Source of the DNA: Microcebus murinus
Taxonomy: Eukaryota > Chordata > Mammalia > Primates > Cheirogaleidae
Reading direction: 5' to 3'
Length of the DNA: 64,000 bases
Assembly: GCF_040939455.1 (NCBI RefSeq)
Contig: NC_134106.1
Coordinates: 82,405,001-82,469,000 of the forward strand
Position 1 is the stretch's first letter. Each line of letters starts with the position of its first letter. The translations under genes were made by a program, and so were the position numbers. This document shows positions 12,911-25,405 of the stretch, one piece after another. Under the pieces are notes generated by a model. The model saw nothing but the letters and a program-made list of their open reading frames with translations. It made no database searches and was not told the DNA's origin.

Positions 12911-14137
12911 CTAACACTCTTTCAAAATGTAATGCTTTTGCCTGATATTAGCTCTTTACCCAAGGTTTTTCTGTTCTTTAAAAATTAAAAGACAGAAAAT
13001 CTTCCTTAGTGGGAATATGTAGATGTAAACTTCCATCATCCTGTTGGTTATACTATTGATCAAATCTGGTCACAGAGGAAATGTTGAGGAAAACAACTAA
13101 AAACAGAATTCTTCTTTCTTATTCTTATCAATCAGCTAATCGAGTCTTGGCAATTTTTATTTAAAGATCCCTGTATCACCCAGTTAGCATTTATCTGCCA
13201 TGTCCAAAAGAAAAGTCTGAGAGCCATTGTTCTCCCTAAATGCCTGCCTGAAATCAAGTTATACTCTGTCAATGGCTTTCTCCTCATCTACCACTCGTTA
13301 ACCATATCAAAAATGGAAATGAGTTTAGTTTGGCATAACTCATAATGTCATTTGGGAAGAAGGCAGAGGGAGCCGTGCCAACATTAATGTGCACTGTGTG
13401 AATCATTTACTTTAATTTCAATTACAGCACCAGGATGAGATGTAGGAAACCTTTCCTGTAACTGCTCTAAGCTCTGGGATTTAACTTGGTTAGCGGAACA
13501 ATTTAGGTAGCTTAGGGACCTAAATTTGGAGCCAAGATGTTATGGGTAAGGATACAAAATAAATAGTGGTCTATGGTGTCTGCAGGCTTCACAATAGGAG
13601 AATTAAAAGCTAAGAGGAAAACAGCAGGGCAATTTGTATGGCTGAAGGCTGCAAATTAGTAACTTTTACGAAGGGCATGGGGAGAGGGAAGAATAGACTG
13701 GATTAAGGACAGCATTGGAGACGAAATGAGAAGAAATCAGAGGGGTCTGAGTTCATGGGAGATGAGGTAGATGGGAGGCACAAGACAAGGCACATCTTTC
13801 TTTTGTATCTTAAAGATTTGGAATTTTCTCCATTTGATCCATGCTCTTACTTTTGCCAGTATCCGAAGCTTTGGGCCAATTTTATACAATGTCTTCTAGA
13901 AAATTAGCCACTATATTCTGGAATAACTAAGCTGATTGTGTCCTATATATATTTTATAATTCCCCTGTTCCTTCTTAAGTGTTGCCCTGCTTGATTTGTC
14001 TCTCCTCTCAGAAGCTTACTGACGCTGAAATTTATATTTTAGCCACATACTCTGTTGGTCAAGACTGACTCCACTTGACATTTGCTGGGGTCCCTTCTGT
14101 CCTGCCACCTGCAGCACCTCCTTCTATTTAAAACATT
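12911..14137. other. Unique sequence, no gene seen
   Basis: No nameable repeat or exon. Around 13670-13790 the G-rich text faintly resembles antisense L2, but is too weak to call. Confidence 0.4.
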
Positions 14138-14962
<825 letters not shown>

Positions 14963-15428
14963 GTAACTTTAAATTTACAATGTTCTCCTGGCCACTTCCT
15001 TGCATCTTGAAAATTGATCTGAGAGTCACAGACAATGCAGAAGTGCCTGGCATATGAACATGTGATCGGCAGCTGTGTGGATAGTGTTGCATCCATCCCA
15101 TTTTCAAGCCTGCTGTGTATAAGTATTCTGTGATTTTCCCTCCATAATAATGTCAGATGGCAATAAAAGCCATAGCCCCCAAGTCTTCCCACTACTTTGA
15201 GCCTCTTCCACCAGTCTACCTATGTTACTGAGTGACGTAATATGTGAATGGTACAAACCATGCAAATATGCAACTTTATTAATTTAGGGTTTACTTTATG
15301 TATAATGAATATCACTATCTAGTTATGAAAGCAGGGACAATATTAAATATCCATTCAAAATATTTAGAGGAGTGGTTAATTCAAATTTTATATATTTAAC
15401 AAAGCAGCCTCTTACTAGTCATCTATCT
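14963..15428. other. Unique sequence, no gene seen
   Basis: Nothing recognisable between the LTR and the hAT element. Confidence 0.45.
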
Positions 15429-15635
15429 CAGTGGGTGACAAACTCCACCCATTGGACAAAATCAGGCCCGCCACTTGTTTTTGTAAATAAAAATTTATTG
15501 GAACAGCAATATGCAGCGTTTTTCATAGTTTCTATGATTGCTTTTGTACTAAAACAGCAGAGTTCAGTGACTGTATGGTCCACAAAGATGTCAGTATTTA
15601 TTATCTGACCCTTTACAGAAGTTTGCCAAGCCCTG
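15429..15635 (-). mobile_element. Non-autonomous hAT DNA transposon (MER3/Charlie-like)
   Basis: Terminal inverted repeats are visible: CAGTGGGTGACAAACT at the left, and the reverse complement of the right end reads CAGGGCTTGGCAAACT (12 of 16 identical). Internal text 'aaatcaggcccgccacttg', 'gtaaataaaaatttattgga' and 'gaccctttacagaagtttgc' matches the antisense of the common mammalian hAT-Charlie family with 'ctgtaaagggccagatagta'. The flanking octamers ATCTATCT and GTCTACCA agree at 5 of 8 positions, compatible with a decayed 8-bp target duplication. It encodes no transposase. Confidence 0.75.
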
Positions 15636-16228
15636 GTCTACCACATTATATTTTACACAGAAATAATTCAAGTAATTGAAAATCTCACACATAATTAGCA
15701 GAGAATAGCTGTATTTCCCTAGTTAGAATGGCTTTATGAGTAGGAAGATGCTTCTTTAGAAAAATGGGAGTAGATGGCCCAACTAACGGACTTCCAACTA
15801 TATATAGGTAATATCTTCCCTGAGTCTTTCACTTTGTGTGTAACCACCTGTCAGAAGCATCATAATCACTCTCTTCCCTGTTTAGAACATTAGTCCTCAA
15901 GTGTAAACCACATGCTGCATATTCTGCATGATCCAGAAAAACAACTGTGAATTAGATGCTATTATTTTCTTTGAGAAGTTAAGATTTCATTTACTTTTTC
16001 TTACCAGAATTTTATTTCTGTGACATTTTGTTTATTAGGGAGTGAACTTCTCAAAGATATGTGTTTCATTATTATTATTTGAATGCTCATTACTGTGTTG
16101 AGAGGTAATACATATGTAGACATTATTGAATTAGTTTTATGAAGAAGCCATGAAATAATAATAGATAATACACATAATCTAATCTAAAAGGACTGTCTTT
16201 CTTTAAGAAAAGAGACCTGGAATACTCT

Positions 16229-16274
16229 GGTTTTTTGTTGTTGGTTTTGGTTTTGGTTTTGGATTTGGTTTTGC
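16229..16274 (+). repeat. (GGTTTT)n-like short tandem repeat
   Basis: A T-rich tract with three to four GGTTTT hexamers and one variant (GGATTT). Simple-sequence DNA. Confidence 0.85.
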
Positions 16275-16324
16275 AAATCAAGATGTGTGGGAAAGGAATT
16301 AATGTAAAGTTATTAAGACAGATC

Positions 16325-16440
16325 TTCCAACATTTATTCAACTAGTGTTTACAGAGCTCCTGTTCTCAACACAGGGAGTAGAAAAACAGTAGAGTCAAGA
16401 ACCCCACCTCTAAGGCTGAGATTGATTGAACAAGAATTTA
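16325..16440 (-). mobile_element. Possible L2 LINE fragment, antisense
   Basis: 'caacatttattcaactagtg', 'agagctcctgttctcaacac' and 'agaaccccacctctaaggct' follow the order of the antisense L2 3' end ('...tttattgagcacctactatg...gtccctgccctcaaggagc'). Heavily decayed. Confidence 0.45.
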
Positions 16441-17609
16441 TCAGAAAATACCTAAATAACAAATGGGGAAAAGTAAAGAATTTTTCTTTGCATGGTCAAA
16501 GGAAACGTACAAGACCCAAAAGACAAGATCAGATCAGGTGATATAGCAGAGGGAAGCAGCTAGTGTCTAAGTCCTATAATGCCTATTTCATTCGCAAAAT
16601 GGCTAAACAAGGGAAATATGGAAATTGGAACTGGCTTCCTGACAAATGACTATAGCTGTGAAGCCAGCTTTGTTCCCAGCCAGCAAAGTGAGAAGGGCCA
16701 GCGTCTTGGCTCTCTGTTCTAGAAACCTAAGAATGATCAATGATATGCTCTTGAGTGCCCTCTCCAACTCTTTAATGTCTATAATTCTATGATTCTATCC
16801 AACTGATCAAAAGAATCATCACCAAGGTTTAAAATAAGAATACCAGGTCTCACGATTTCAAATTGTGAAAGTTTTTGGGTTGAAACATTTCATGAAATCT
16901 TAGAACCTTCAAAGATTATTATAGTCCATCTTCATTGTGCACAAGGTTAACCATGGATTTGTACACCATATTGGTCTTGATACATGTGTTTGACTTATGT
17001 TCATGGGATGCTTTTGTCTAAACAGGAGTGAAAAACACCTAGTTATTTTCAAATGGCAAATATATGAATTATTTATTTACAAATGCTCTTCAGATCAAAT
17101 ATTCAAGTAAAAACCTTGAAGAAATCAGTTTCACTGCTATTGCCTACATTGAATATACCTTCTCACATGGTTTGCACTATGAAAGTAAATATATGCACAA
17201 CAGTGGTCATGGGTTTACAAAGAATCATTGTCTGGTTCCATTTGCTCATTCATATTCTCAGTGAATATGTTTTTAACAATCTCCAATTCTACCTTGCTAT
17301 CCTCCACTAATAATTGCCCTGCTAATTTTTGAAAATTACCTTTAAGATAAATTAATTCGTCCATGAATTTGTTTCATTCCCTCCTCTTTTAAAATGCAAT
17401 TATTTGTGGGCAAATAAACATAATCTTGTAAGTGGTTATTGTGTCTCTTAATTGTCTGATAAGAGCAAGCTATGTGGTTTCAGAGCTGGGCAGATGGAAT
17501 TTAATAAACGTAAACTGAAACGGTTTAAGAATGGCAAGTTGACCACTGAGCAGATTTCATGGATAAGACTAAAAAAGTAAGGTACAATAACCAGGAGACC
17601 CTAAAGATT

Positions 17610-17843
17610 AGTGACATAAAAGTAAAATAAAGTATTTCTCTGGCATGTCATAGTTCATGGTGAGCATGTGGGCTGATTTGCTCTGCACAGTCATCCAAGA
17701 CTCGGATTTCTTCCATTTTGTTTTTCAACCAGTGGTGGTTTAGAGAAGTAGGTGACCAGGTAAAGGTGGTAAAAGATAGTCAGATTAAGGATGCATCCCC
17801 AGATTTGTATACTCCAAAGTTATATTTCCCTTTTCTTGCTCTA
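17610..17843 (-). mobile_element. Possible MaLR/MLT1-like LTR fragment, antisense
   Basis: 'cataaaagtaaaataaagta', 'tctggcatgtcatagttcat' and 'cacagtcatccaagactcgg' resemble the antisense of an ancient LTR-like repeat that I also see, better preserved, at 60075-60470. Family assignment is uncertain. Confidence 0.35.
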
Positions 17844-17951
17844 TTCTTTGGAAGGGACTCACTAGTGTAGTCCACACTTGATAGCAGAGAAATTAAGTTC
17901 TTTGGAAGGGACTCACTAGTGTAGTCCACACTTGATAGCAGAGAAATTAAG
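17844..17951. repeat. Perfect 54-bp tandem duplication
   Basis: 17844-17897 and 17898-17951 are identical over all 54 bases. The unit begins TTCTTTGGAAGGGACTC and ends AGAGAAATTAAG, and a partial third start (TTCT) follows. Complete identity in otherwise decayed DNA implies a recent event in this lineage, or an assembly duplication. Confidence 0.98.
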
Positions 17952-18059
17952 TTCTACCTCCTGGGAAGATCCACCTACATTTATTACTTGTAATTCTTCT
18001 GTAAATCATATTTCCACTTATCACTATTTATGTATTCAGTCATTTGTTTATATCAGCGT

Positions 18060-18600
18060 AGACTCATGTATATTTATTTTATTCTTTGAGTTCTAATTTG
18101 ATACCAGCATCATTTATTTTGTTGCTCAGCTTGGTCCAGTCTTAGACATCCATAGTTTCTCAGGTGGCTCTTGGGTCCTTTTGAACATGTGGTATAAATA
18201 GCTACACTTCTGTACTTTTCGACACTACAAGATATTCCAGGATCATCTTGTATCTTCTCTATCCCAGCCCCAGAAACCACCCTTTCTCCAAGAAGCCCTG
18301 GTTCCTTTTGGAGAACTGTCTTAAGAAACCAAAATCTAGGCAAAATCTCGGTGTTCTTTTCACTACCAGAATATCACTGTTTCTAGACACTCTAGATACT
18401 CTCAGCAAACACAGATAGAGAACATTTACATATACATACATACAGACATATAAGTACATATCAATATTTATATATCTGTATCTGCCTAGTAAATTAATCA
18501 TGAGTTTATACTGATATCTCTGACTCTCACCCAGCATCACAATGTTCATTCAGCAATCTCCCTTTTCTTATTTGTGACTTTTTTCTGACAGCAAGAAACT
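18060..18600. mobile_element. Ancient interspersed repeat, family uncertain
   Basis: The order 'gtccagtcttagacatccat', 'actacaagatattccaggat', 'tctccaagaagccctggttc', 'gtttctagacactctagata' and 'gagtttatactgatatctct' is one I recognise as a widely dispersed mammalian repeat, possibly an L1M 3'-region type, but I cannot name it with confidence. The 77- and 96-codon minus-strand frames here are by-products. Confidence 0.45.
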
Positions 18601-18869
18601 TGGTTACAGATAGATGCATTTTATTAACGGTTGTAATTATTGAGTTAAGCATTTGCATTTGTTGATATGCCTTTAGTTCTGATGTAATATTTGATGTTTG
18701 CATTTATCTTGCTCTTCTTATCTAGTCTTAAGGTAAGATCAAAATAAAATAAGCCTATGCAATTATTGAGGCTGAGAATTCCATAATACACAGGGTGGCC
18801 TGGCAGGTGTAAGGCCCAGGAGAGCTGGTGGTGGAGATGAAACCTAAAGCAATCTGCTACAGAACTCTC

Positions 18870-19036
18870 TTTTGCCTGCGAAGGCCAGTCTTTCTGTTCT
18901 ATTCAGGCTTTCAACCAATTGGATACAACCTACCCACATTATGAAGGGTAATTTGCTTACTCAGTGTTCACTCATTTACATGTTAATTTCATCCAAAATG
19001 CCTTGCAAATTGGCACATAAAATGAATCATCACAGG
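18870..19036 (-). mobile_element. ERVL LTR fragment (MLT2-like), antisense
   Basis: 'aggctttcaaccaattggat', 'cctacccacattatgaaggg', 'taatttgcttactcagtgtt' and 'attggcacataaaatgaatc' then 'atcaca' match, in order, the reverse complement of an MLT2-type LTR start. Same broad class as the LTR at 14138 but opposite orientation and truncated. Confidence 0.65.
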
Positions 19037-19159
19037 GAGTATCATTTTCCCTCTGAACACTGCATTAGCAGCATCCTACATATTTTGATATTGTATATTT
19101 TCATTTTCATTCAGTTGTATGTATCTTTAATCCCTTAGAGATTTAATCTTTCACCCACA

Positions 19160-20690
19160 GATTATCTAGAAATGTAATGTTCTTTGTGACTGGAAATTGT
19201 CCTCTTCTTTCTGTTATTGATTTCTAGTTTGACCCCATTATGATCAGAAAACACACTCTGTATTATTTCAATTCATTTAAATTTGTTGAGGTTTGTTTTA
19301 TAGCCCAGCATATGATCTATCTTTATAAATAATCCATGAGCATTTTTAAAAATGTTTTTTGTTGCACTAGAGTGCCATACATTTTCTTCTGCGTTCCATG
19401 ATTTCAGTAGAGAGATTTTTTTCATCACTAGAATTGGGTTTTTAATATGTTATTTCTTTTTGCTTACCATTAACATTTTTTTTTAGTCTTTAGTTTTCAT
19501 CAATTCACTTATTATGTTTCTTGGTGTGGATTTTTTTTTCAATTTAATCTTTTGGGGATTTGCACACTTTCTTGAATCTGTAGACTTGTGTTTTTCATCA
19601 AAGTTGGCAAATTTTCAGGAATTATTTCTTCAACTATTTTTTCAGCTTCACTCTTTTTTTCCTCTCCTTATGAGATCCGAAGTGGTCCATTAAGTGTTGT
19701 TTGTTGTTGTTGTTGTTGTTGTTTTGTTTTATTTTCTCTCTGTTGTTCAGATTGAGTGAATTCTATTGATCCATCCTCATTCACTGATCCTATTTTCTGT
19801 CATCTTCACTTTACCATTGGGCCCATCAGAGAGATGTGTGTGTGTGTGTATGTGTGCGCATGTGTGTTATTGCATATGTCAGTTCTATAATTTCTATTTG
19901 GTTCTTTCTATAACATCTTTTTCTTTGCTGAGATTTTTCATTTGTTTCAAGAGAATTTGGAATTACTAGTTGAGGTATTTTTACAATACTTGCTCTAAGA
20001 TCCTCGTCAGATAATTCCAACATAGAATTCATCTCAGGGTTGGCATTAGATAATTGTCTTTTCTTACTCAAATTGTGATTTTTCTTATTTGTTGATGTGA
20101 TGGGTGATTTTCAATTATATCCTGAATATTTTGTCTTCTATGTTATAATTTGGTGAGTTTAATTTGAATCTTTTACTTTAGTAGGCAATCATCCTGTTAT
20201 GTTTAGCACATGTGCTGAATTTCCAATGACAATTTAATTTTTGTCCCTTTCTTGTGTTATTTTGGTTTGCTTGGTTTGTCTGGGACTGCTGAGATTCTCA
20301 CTGTCCCATCATGGTGCCATCTAAGAGGCAGAGGGGCTTCCCTGCCAGGTTTCTGAGTATTTCTCAGTGGGAGAGGGAGTCAGGTCTGCCTGGACAAAGA
20401 GGCTTTTTAAGACAGGAAGATCACTTTAGCTGAATCTGCCAGCCCTATAGTTTCTCGCTGGGGCAGTGGAGTCTCAAGCCCATGGGAGCAGGGTCTTCCC
20501 TGTGCAGACATTTGTTATAGCAGTTCTTCTCTCTGCCTGTTGAATGCAGAGTGCTGCCCAATCCAGGCCTCGTGGTGGGGTTTCCAACCCTTGCTCTAGG
20601 TCAGGAACAAGAGTCTCAGTTCTGTGCACACAAGGGGGCTTTCTTGCCTGGTCCTCTTCTTTTACATGGTTGATCCTCTTGTTGTATATG
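19160..20690 (-). mobile_element. Internally deleted ancient L1 (L1M/HAL1-like), antisense
   Basis: Two L1 parts on the minus strand. The left part (about 19180-19400) is late ORF2 ('tttgaccccattatgatcag', 'ttgttttatagcccagcata'). The right part (about 19490-20290) is ORF1: antisense 'cttgaatctgtagacttgtg', 'ttcaggaattatttcttcaa' and 'ctctgttgttcagattgagt'. The minus frame at 19826-20071 contains MNSMLELSDEDLRASI, like the start of the L1 ORF1 coiled coil. Most of ORF2 is missing between them. 20290-20690, less AT-rich, is probably the 5' UTR. All frames are broken. A (GTT)n tract (about 19697-19724) and a GT-rich patch (19835-19866) have grown inside. Confidence 0.7.
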
Positions 20691-23160
20691 TACATAGCAA
20701 GTATAATTTTAAAACAGTAAATATTTCAATATTTTTATATTTGTGGTAGCACTAAGCCATGTTATTTGATCTTGGAAACTCAAATTTAGAAGCCTATTGA
20801 ATCACCTGCTGTTGTTTTTAGGTATGTATTAACCTTTGCAAGGATGGAGATGATTGTATCTAATTTTGGAAACTGACTATAATTGTGTCACTAATAAATT
20901 ATATGACATCCAAGGAGAGGAGTTGTTTAGGTCTTTATCACTCCAGAATGTAACCCCTGGAAATTTTGGGGTAGTAAAATGACAATCTGTTCAAAATGCT
21001 GAAAAGAGTAAATGAGAAGTCGGGAACAGGCTTGGAAAATTGCCATTTTATTGTAGGAGACAGAAAATACCAAAATATGACTTCTGGAAACAGGAGACTG
21101 CTGCTCAACATTGTTGGTTCAGGCAAAGGGTGAGGCAAGTGAATATCTTATACAGAGTTATAAAATAGCAGGACTGCCCCGAGTCTAGAACAAATCCCAG
21201 ACTCTGTCTACCCCTAATACCCAATCACATGTTTCTTCTATTTGTCATCATAGTACAATATCTGTTATAAAAAGATAATATTGCAATTTGTTTAAGTTGA
21301 TTTTTACTTTTTCAGGGAAAGAACAGCTTTTGGAGATCTGGGCATTTTCAGATTTTTGGCAAACACTGTTCTAAGTTTTTAGCAAAGGGCTTATGATGAA
21401 AGACCAACCATTAGTAACTTCAGAGCAATCCAGTGCAACCACAGAAGTTAATTATTAAGTAGTCACCATAAATAAGTATTTAATATTGCTCCATATTAAA
21501 AAAAGAATATACCTATAAACATCAATGTGAAAGGAGACTTCTATGAAGTGTGTGTAGAAAGGTGGTTGTCTGAGAAATTAGGAGCTTATAATAGTTCCAT
21601 TTCTCTTTGATAGATTTCCTTTAAACACACACACGTACATACCACACACACACAGAAAACATATTCCCTCAAAATCCCACTTAATTGACTATAAAATCCC
21701 TAATTGTGATATTTTAATGTTGTCTTAAAACATTTACCTCTTATTTGCAATCCACTTCTACTGAATTGAGCACAATAACCACTTTTTAAAATAACTGTCC
21801 TCAGTCTATTTGGTTATTCTGAAATCTCTGTTTGGCATGAGTGAAGTACTAAGAATCTTCACACTCTTACTTTTCTTCTTCTCAACCTCCCCGTCTTTTT
21901 GCTCTTCTAAATTTAAAATATCTGAATTTAATCACTCGGCAGCCCTATCCCACCCTGTGTTATGTTAATGAATATTTTATTTCTAAAACATCTTTACTGT
22001 ATTATAAAAGGAAAACAAAATGTAGTGCTACAGCCATAGGTGAAAATCACCGTGTCCAGATCTTCTGTGATCACAGAGCATAATAAACCTTGAGGCAAAG
22101 TTTAAAACATACAGTAGGTCTAGATTTCATGATTAAATTTCAAAACCAAAGATTTTCATTTCCTATAAAATTTTAGTGTTCTTCAGAGTTCTACCTTGTT
22201 TGTTTTGTTTTAAGCAACTTTCTCTTTGGCTGAGGAAGCATCTCACTCTCTCTACCCGTGGTATGCCAAATTGACATACTTTTTTGTTTTCCATCTTTGC
22301 TTCTGAGAATAGTCAGCAGAAATTGTGTTTGAAAGTGCCCTGAGAACAAGGGCATTGATCTCCAGTTGGATTTTTAGGCCACCTTCCCCTTGCCACTCTC
22401 AGCTGTAATTTAAGATATCAGCTCTAAATTATTTAGCGGTTTATAAGTATAAATAATTCACCAGTCAACAACAAAAGTGACAGCCCATTAATCAGCCTGT
22501 GAACGTGGGCACAGGTGTCAGGCATTGGGCTGAGTCCTGATGAGGTCAACATGCTTAGAGCCCTTTTTCCTTTCCTTTCCTTCCCTAAGAGGTGACCCAT
22601 CTTGCTGCGGATTGAATTTACTCTGGGCTCATATTAAGAGGTGTGCTCAAGAACTCTAACCTGCAGAGATGGAACCAAACACCATTATCAATGGAGATGG
22701 AGAGTAGACTTTTCTTTTGTCAACCAGTCTCAACCATACTGTGACAGCACCAGAGGAGATGTGTGGAGAAAATAAATGATAACACTGTACGAGAAAGTTA
22801 CGATTTTTTAAAAATAAAACAAGTATTGTAATGATGAATTTTTAGCTATTTTTGTTTTTATCTTCTTATCTAGGCAGTTGGGTTTTAAGTGATGACTGCC
22901 TATTTTTTTGAATAGCCATGTTCCCTTCCTTCACCAATGAGTTTTATTGAAAACATGACAGTTGCTTTCCATAACCTTTGGATATTTTGTTTATAATTCA
23001 GATTGTTGATGGATTTTTTTTTCTGTACAATAATGTGAATCCTTTTAAATCTCTTTGGCCTGGTAAAAACGTACATTACTTTCCTATAAAAATAATAATT
23101 TAAATATCCCTGATGCCCCAACTTGATCATTATAGATTCTTTGCATGTAACAAACACTTG
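20691..23160. other. Unique sequence, no gene seen
   Basis: Contains short CA-rich patches (21625-21660) and otherwise unclassified DNA. No exon or RNA gene is supported. Around 22480-22720 composition is less AT-rich but carries no recognisable motif. Confidence 0.4.
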
Positions 23161-23352
23161 TGGGGGGGGGATGGGGGATGGGTATATACATACATAATGA
23201 GTGTGATGCGCACCAACTGGGGGATGGACTCGCTTGAAGCTCTGACTCGAGTGGGGAGGGGGCAAGGGAAATATATGTAACCTTAACATTTGTACCCCCA
23301 TAATATGCTGGGAAAAATTTAAAAAGGAAAAAATAAATAAATAAATAAATAA
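23161..23352 (+). mobile_element. Short 5'-truncated young L1 3' end (strepsirrhine type)
   Basis: A roughly 190-bp copy of only the L1 3' UTR: a G-rich start (a run of about nine Gs, then GATGGGGGATGGG), the phrase 'actgggggatggactcgctt', the terminal motif TTTGTACCCCCATAATATGC at about 23290, and an A-rich tail with (AAAT)n. The flanks AAACACTTG (23152-23160) and AAACACTTG (23353-23361) are an intact 9-bp target duplication. The intact duplication and A-rich tail imply a relatively young insertion. It carries no coding sequence; the 163- and 112-codon minus frames over it are chance. Confidence 0.85.
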
Positions 23353-23854
23353 AAACACTTGCATGTACTCCATAAATAAGTAAATTGTCATATATCAATA
23401 AAAGGGAAAAATAATAATTCATGTGAGTTTAAAATGTATTCAAAATTTGTACAACAGATTGATAAAGATATCCCTTTCATAAACTTGTAGACTCTTTACA
23501 AAAGGATAACTGGTAACCCCCAAATTATTGCACTTTTGTGCACACCCTCCTTCCTACAGTAGGATGGAAAAAAGAGGGTAACAAGCAGTTCAGGTGCTCA
23601 CCTGGCCATTCTGCAGCCTCCAACTACTTCCGGTTCCTTTTCCACTAACTCTCTGAAGGCACAAAATAAGCCCCAAAGTTCTGTTCTGCCTTCCTTTCCC
23701 AACAGAATGTATCACCCCTGTCTTGGCTTTGGGTGTCTCCATGAGAAGGGGCCCCTGTGGGCCTGGCCTTGCTCTGCCAGGCTGAGTTTCTGTGGGCCAG
23801 AGCATCACTGGGGCTGGACACTCCTTTCCCAACTCTGACTTGCATTTAAAACTT

Positions 23855-24010
23855 GATAAAAGCTTATTATGTGCCGTGCAACAACGAAACCATTTTGCAT
23901 ATATTTTACCACTTAAGTCCCCCCATAACACAAATATGTGAACAAAAATATTCTAGATTACTAAACTAAGTAGTAGTAGAGTGCACATTCAATTTAGATC
24001 TGATCAAAAG
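23855..24010 (-). mobile_element. MIR SINE, antisense
   Basis: 'aagcttattatgtgccgtgc', 'cattttgcatatattttacc' and 'acttaagtccccccataaca' follow antisense MIR ('ttattatgtgccaggcac...ttacatgtattaactcatttaatcctcacaaca'). Confidence 0.65.
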
Positions 24011-24117
24011 CTCCAGTCTAACATAAAACACTTATAGTCATTGCTTCTTGACTTCCATCTGAGAGGATGTCCCCCCTCTCACTTTATTCTTACTGTCCCT
24101 CAATTTCCTTCTCTAAG

Positions 24118-24118
<1 letters not shown>

Positions 24119-24171
<53 letters not shown>
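24119..24171. repeat. (TA)n microsatellite, about 26 units
   Basis: A pure alternating TA run of about 52 bp. It generates a spurious poly(Ile-Tyr) frame at 24041-24241. Self-complementary and able to extrude a cruciform. Confidence 0.97.
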
Positions 24172-24174
<3 letters not shown>

Positions 24175-25214
24175 TCCTTACATGGAAGAACTCAGGTGTT
24201 TTTCTGCCCTCTCTTCAATGGTTCATCTTAGTATAATTTGAAGAAAGAGTATTTTGCATCTGATTCTGATTGGGACCCTGCAGCAAATTGCTTTCCTGAA
24301 TCTCTTAACTTTAAAAGGTAGCTATTGTCTCCTGCAGCAATTCTCTTCCCCCAGGCCTCTGTTTCCCTGGTGTTCCCTTAAGACATCACCATGCATCAGA
24401 TTTTTCCTGAAAGTTTGTGAGTAATGGGGGCATTAGTTGAAGAGAAGAGCAGCACAGCCCAGGTATATGTGTAAAACACTCGTAATAGTCCTTGGCCTCT
24501 CCAACATAAATATTTCCTTGTGGCAAGTTTCCTTTAGGTCTTTGTTTATCGTCAACTTCCTGGACCCCTAGTCTCTCCTGATGCTCCTCTTGTTTTGTTT
24601 TACTCATTCCTGAATTTGTTTCCTAGTCCCACTCTCTCTTTCTCAATCCCTGGCTGCCCATGGAAAGCCTGACCCCTTCCACTTCAGTGAGCACTGCAGA
24701 TCAGATCCCTCCCTTTGGCCTGCTCTATCTCAGCTCTACCCAGAACCGGAGATCCTTCAAACAGACACGCCTATGCCAAAAACCATCTATGTGTTTTCCT
24801 ACATAAAATCACTCATCTTAGTAAGAGTTGAATTATGCTGTGGCTCTAAAAGGCAGTTCTCCATACATTATGGTCCATCAATTATTTGCTGAATGAAGAG
24901 ATGTGTTTTTTTGCACTTACCATTAATTTTGGTAAATAATTAACAATAACTTGACTTGTAAGTGTAGGAAATTGCTCTGATTAACCTATACCCTTTTTAA
25001 ATATACCACTTTATACTCATTTTGAAACATCCAGGTCAACTGACTGAAATAGCAGGCCCGGGGTCAAGCAACAGTAAGTTAGTTAGATATTTACTGAAGT
25101 TATTTTCTCAGTAAACATTTGAAGTCACCTACAGTTCTAAAAGAATTGCTGAAATGAGCAGAGGCTGTAAATATGTACAAGGGACACACATGCTGTTCTT
25201 CGTATAGGAAGCTT
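24172..25214. other. Unique sequence, no gene seen
   Basis: Moderately GC-containing, unclassified DNA, especially 24300-24780. A weak L2-like phrase occurs near 24870-24895. No exon supported. Confidence 0.4.
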
Positions 25215-25405
25215 CCTCACCTCAGTAAGTCTCAGCCTTCATTAAAGATTTACCTTAAACTTCACCTCATGAGCAAGCCTTCCCATAGGCTTGATGCCAT
25301 ACCAAGGACTATACTACTTCCATTTCTCTGTATCCAATGCCTAGCACAGCTTCTAGTACAGAATTGCCAATCACTATAGATTTGTTCAATTAATTAAAAT
25401 GGTGA
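25215..25405 (+). mobile_element. L2 LINE 3' end
   Basis: 'tttctctgtatccaatgcct' then 'agcacagcttctagtacaga' and 'tagatttgttcaattaatta' follow the L2 3' end ('tctgtatccccagtgcctagcacagtgcctggcacatag...aaatgtttgttgaatga'). The preceding 'cttcacctcatgagcaagcc' fits the upstream 'cacctcctcagagaggccttcc'. Confidence 0.65.

Larger units (their letters stand above)
15636..17609. other. Mostly unique sequence with minor repeats
   Basis: Apart from the GGTTTT tract and the L2-like piece listed separately, no repeat or exon is recognised. Overlapping 66-75 codon frames at 17064-17310 carry no domain. Confidence 0.4.

Noticed and set aside
22900..23422. 163- and 112-codon minus-strand frames, the longest in the window
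   Set aside because: They read antisense through a short young L1 3' end and AT-rich flank; hydrophobic low-complexity protein, no domain, no splice or promoter context.
23590..23931. 113-codon minus frame
   Set aside because: Overlaps an antisense MIR and shows no conserved motif; likely chance.
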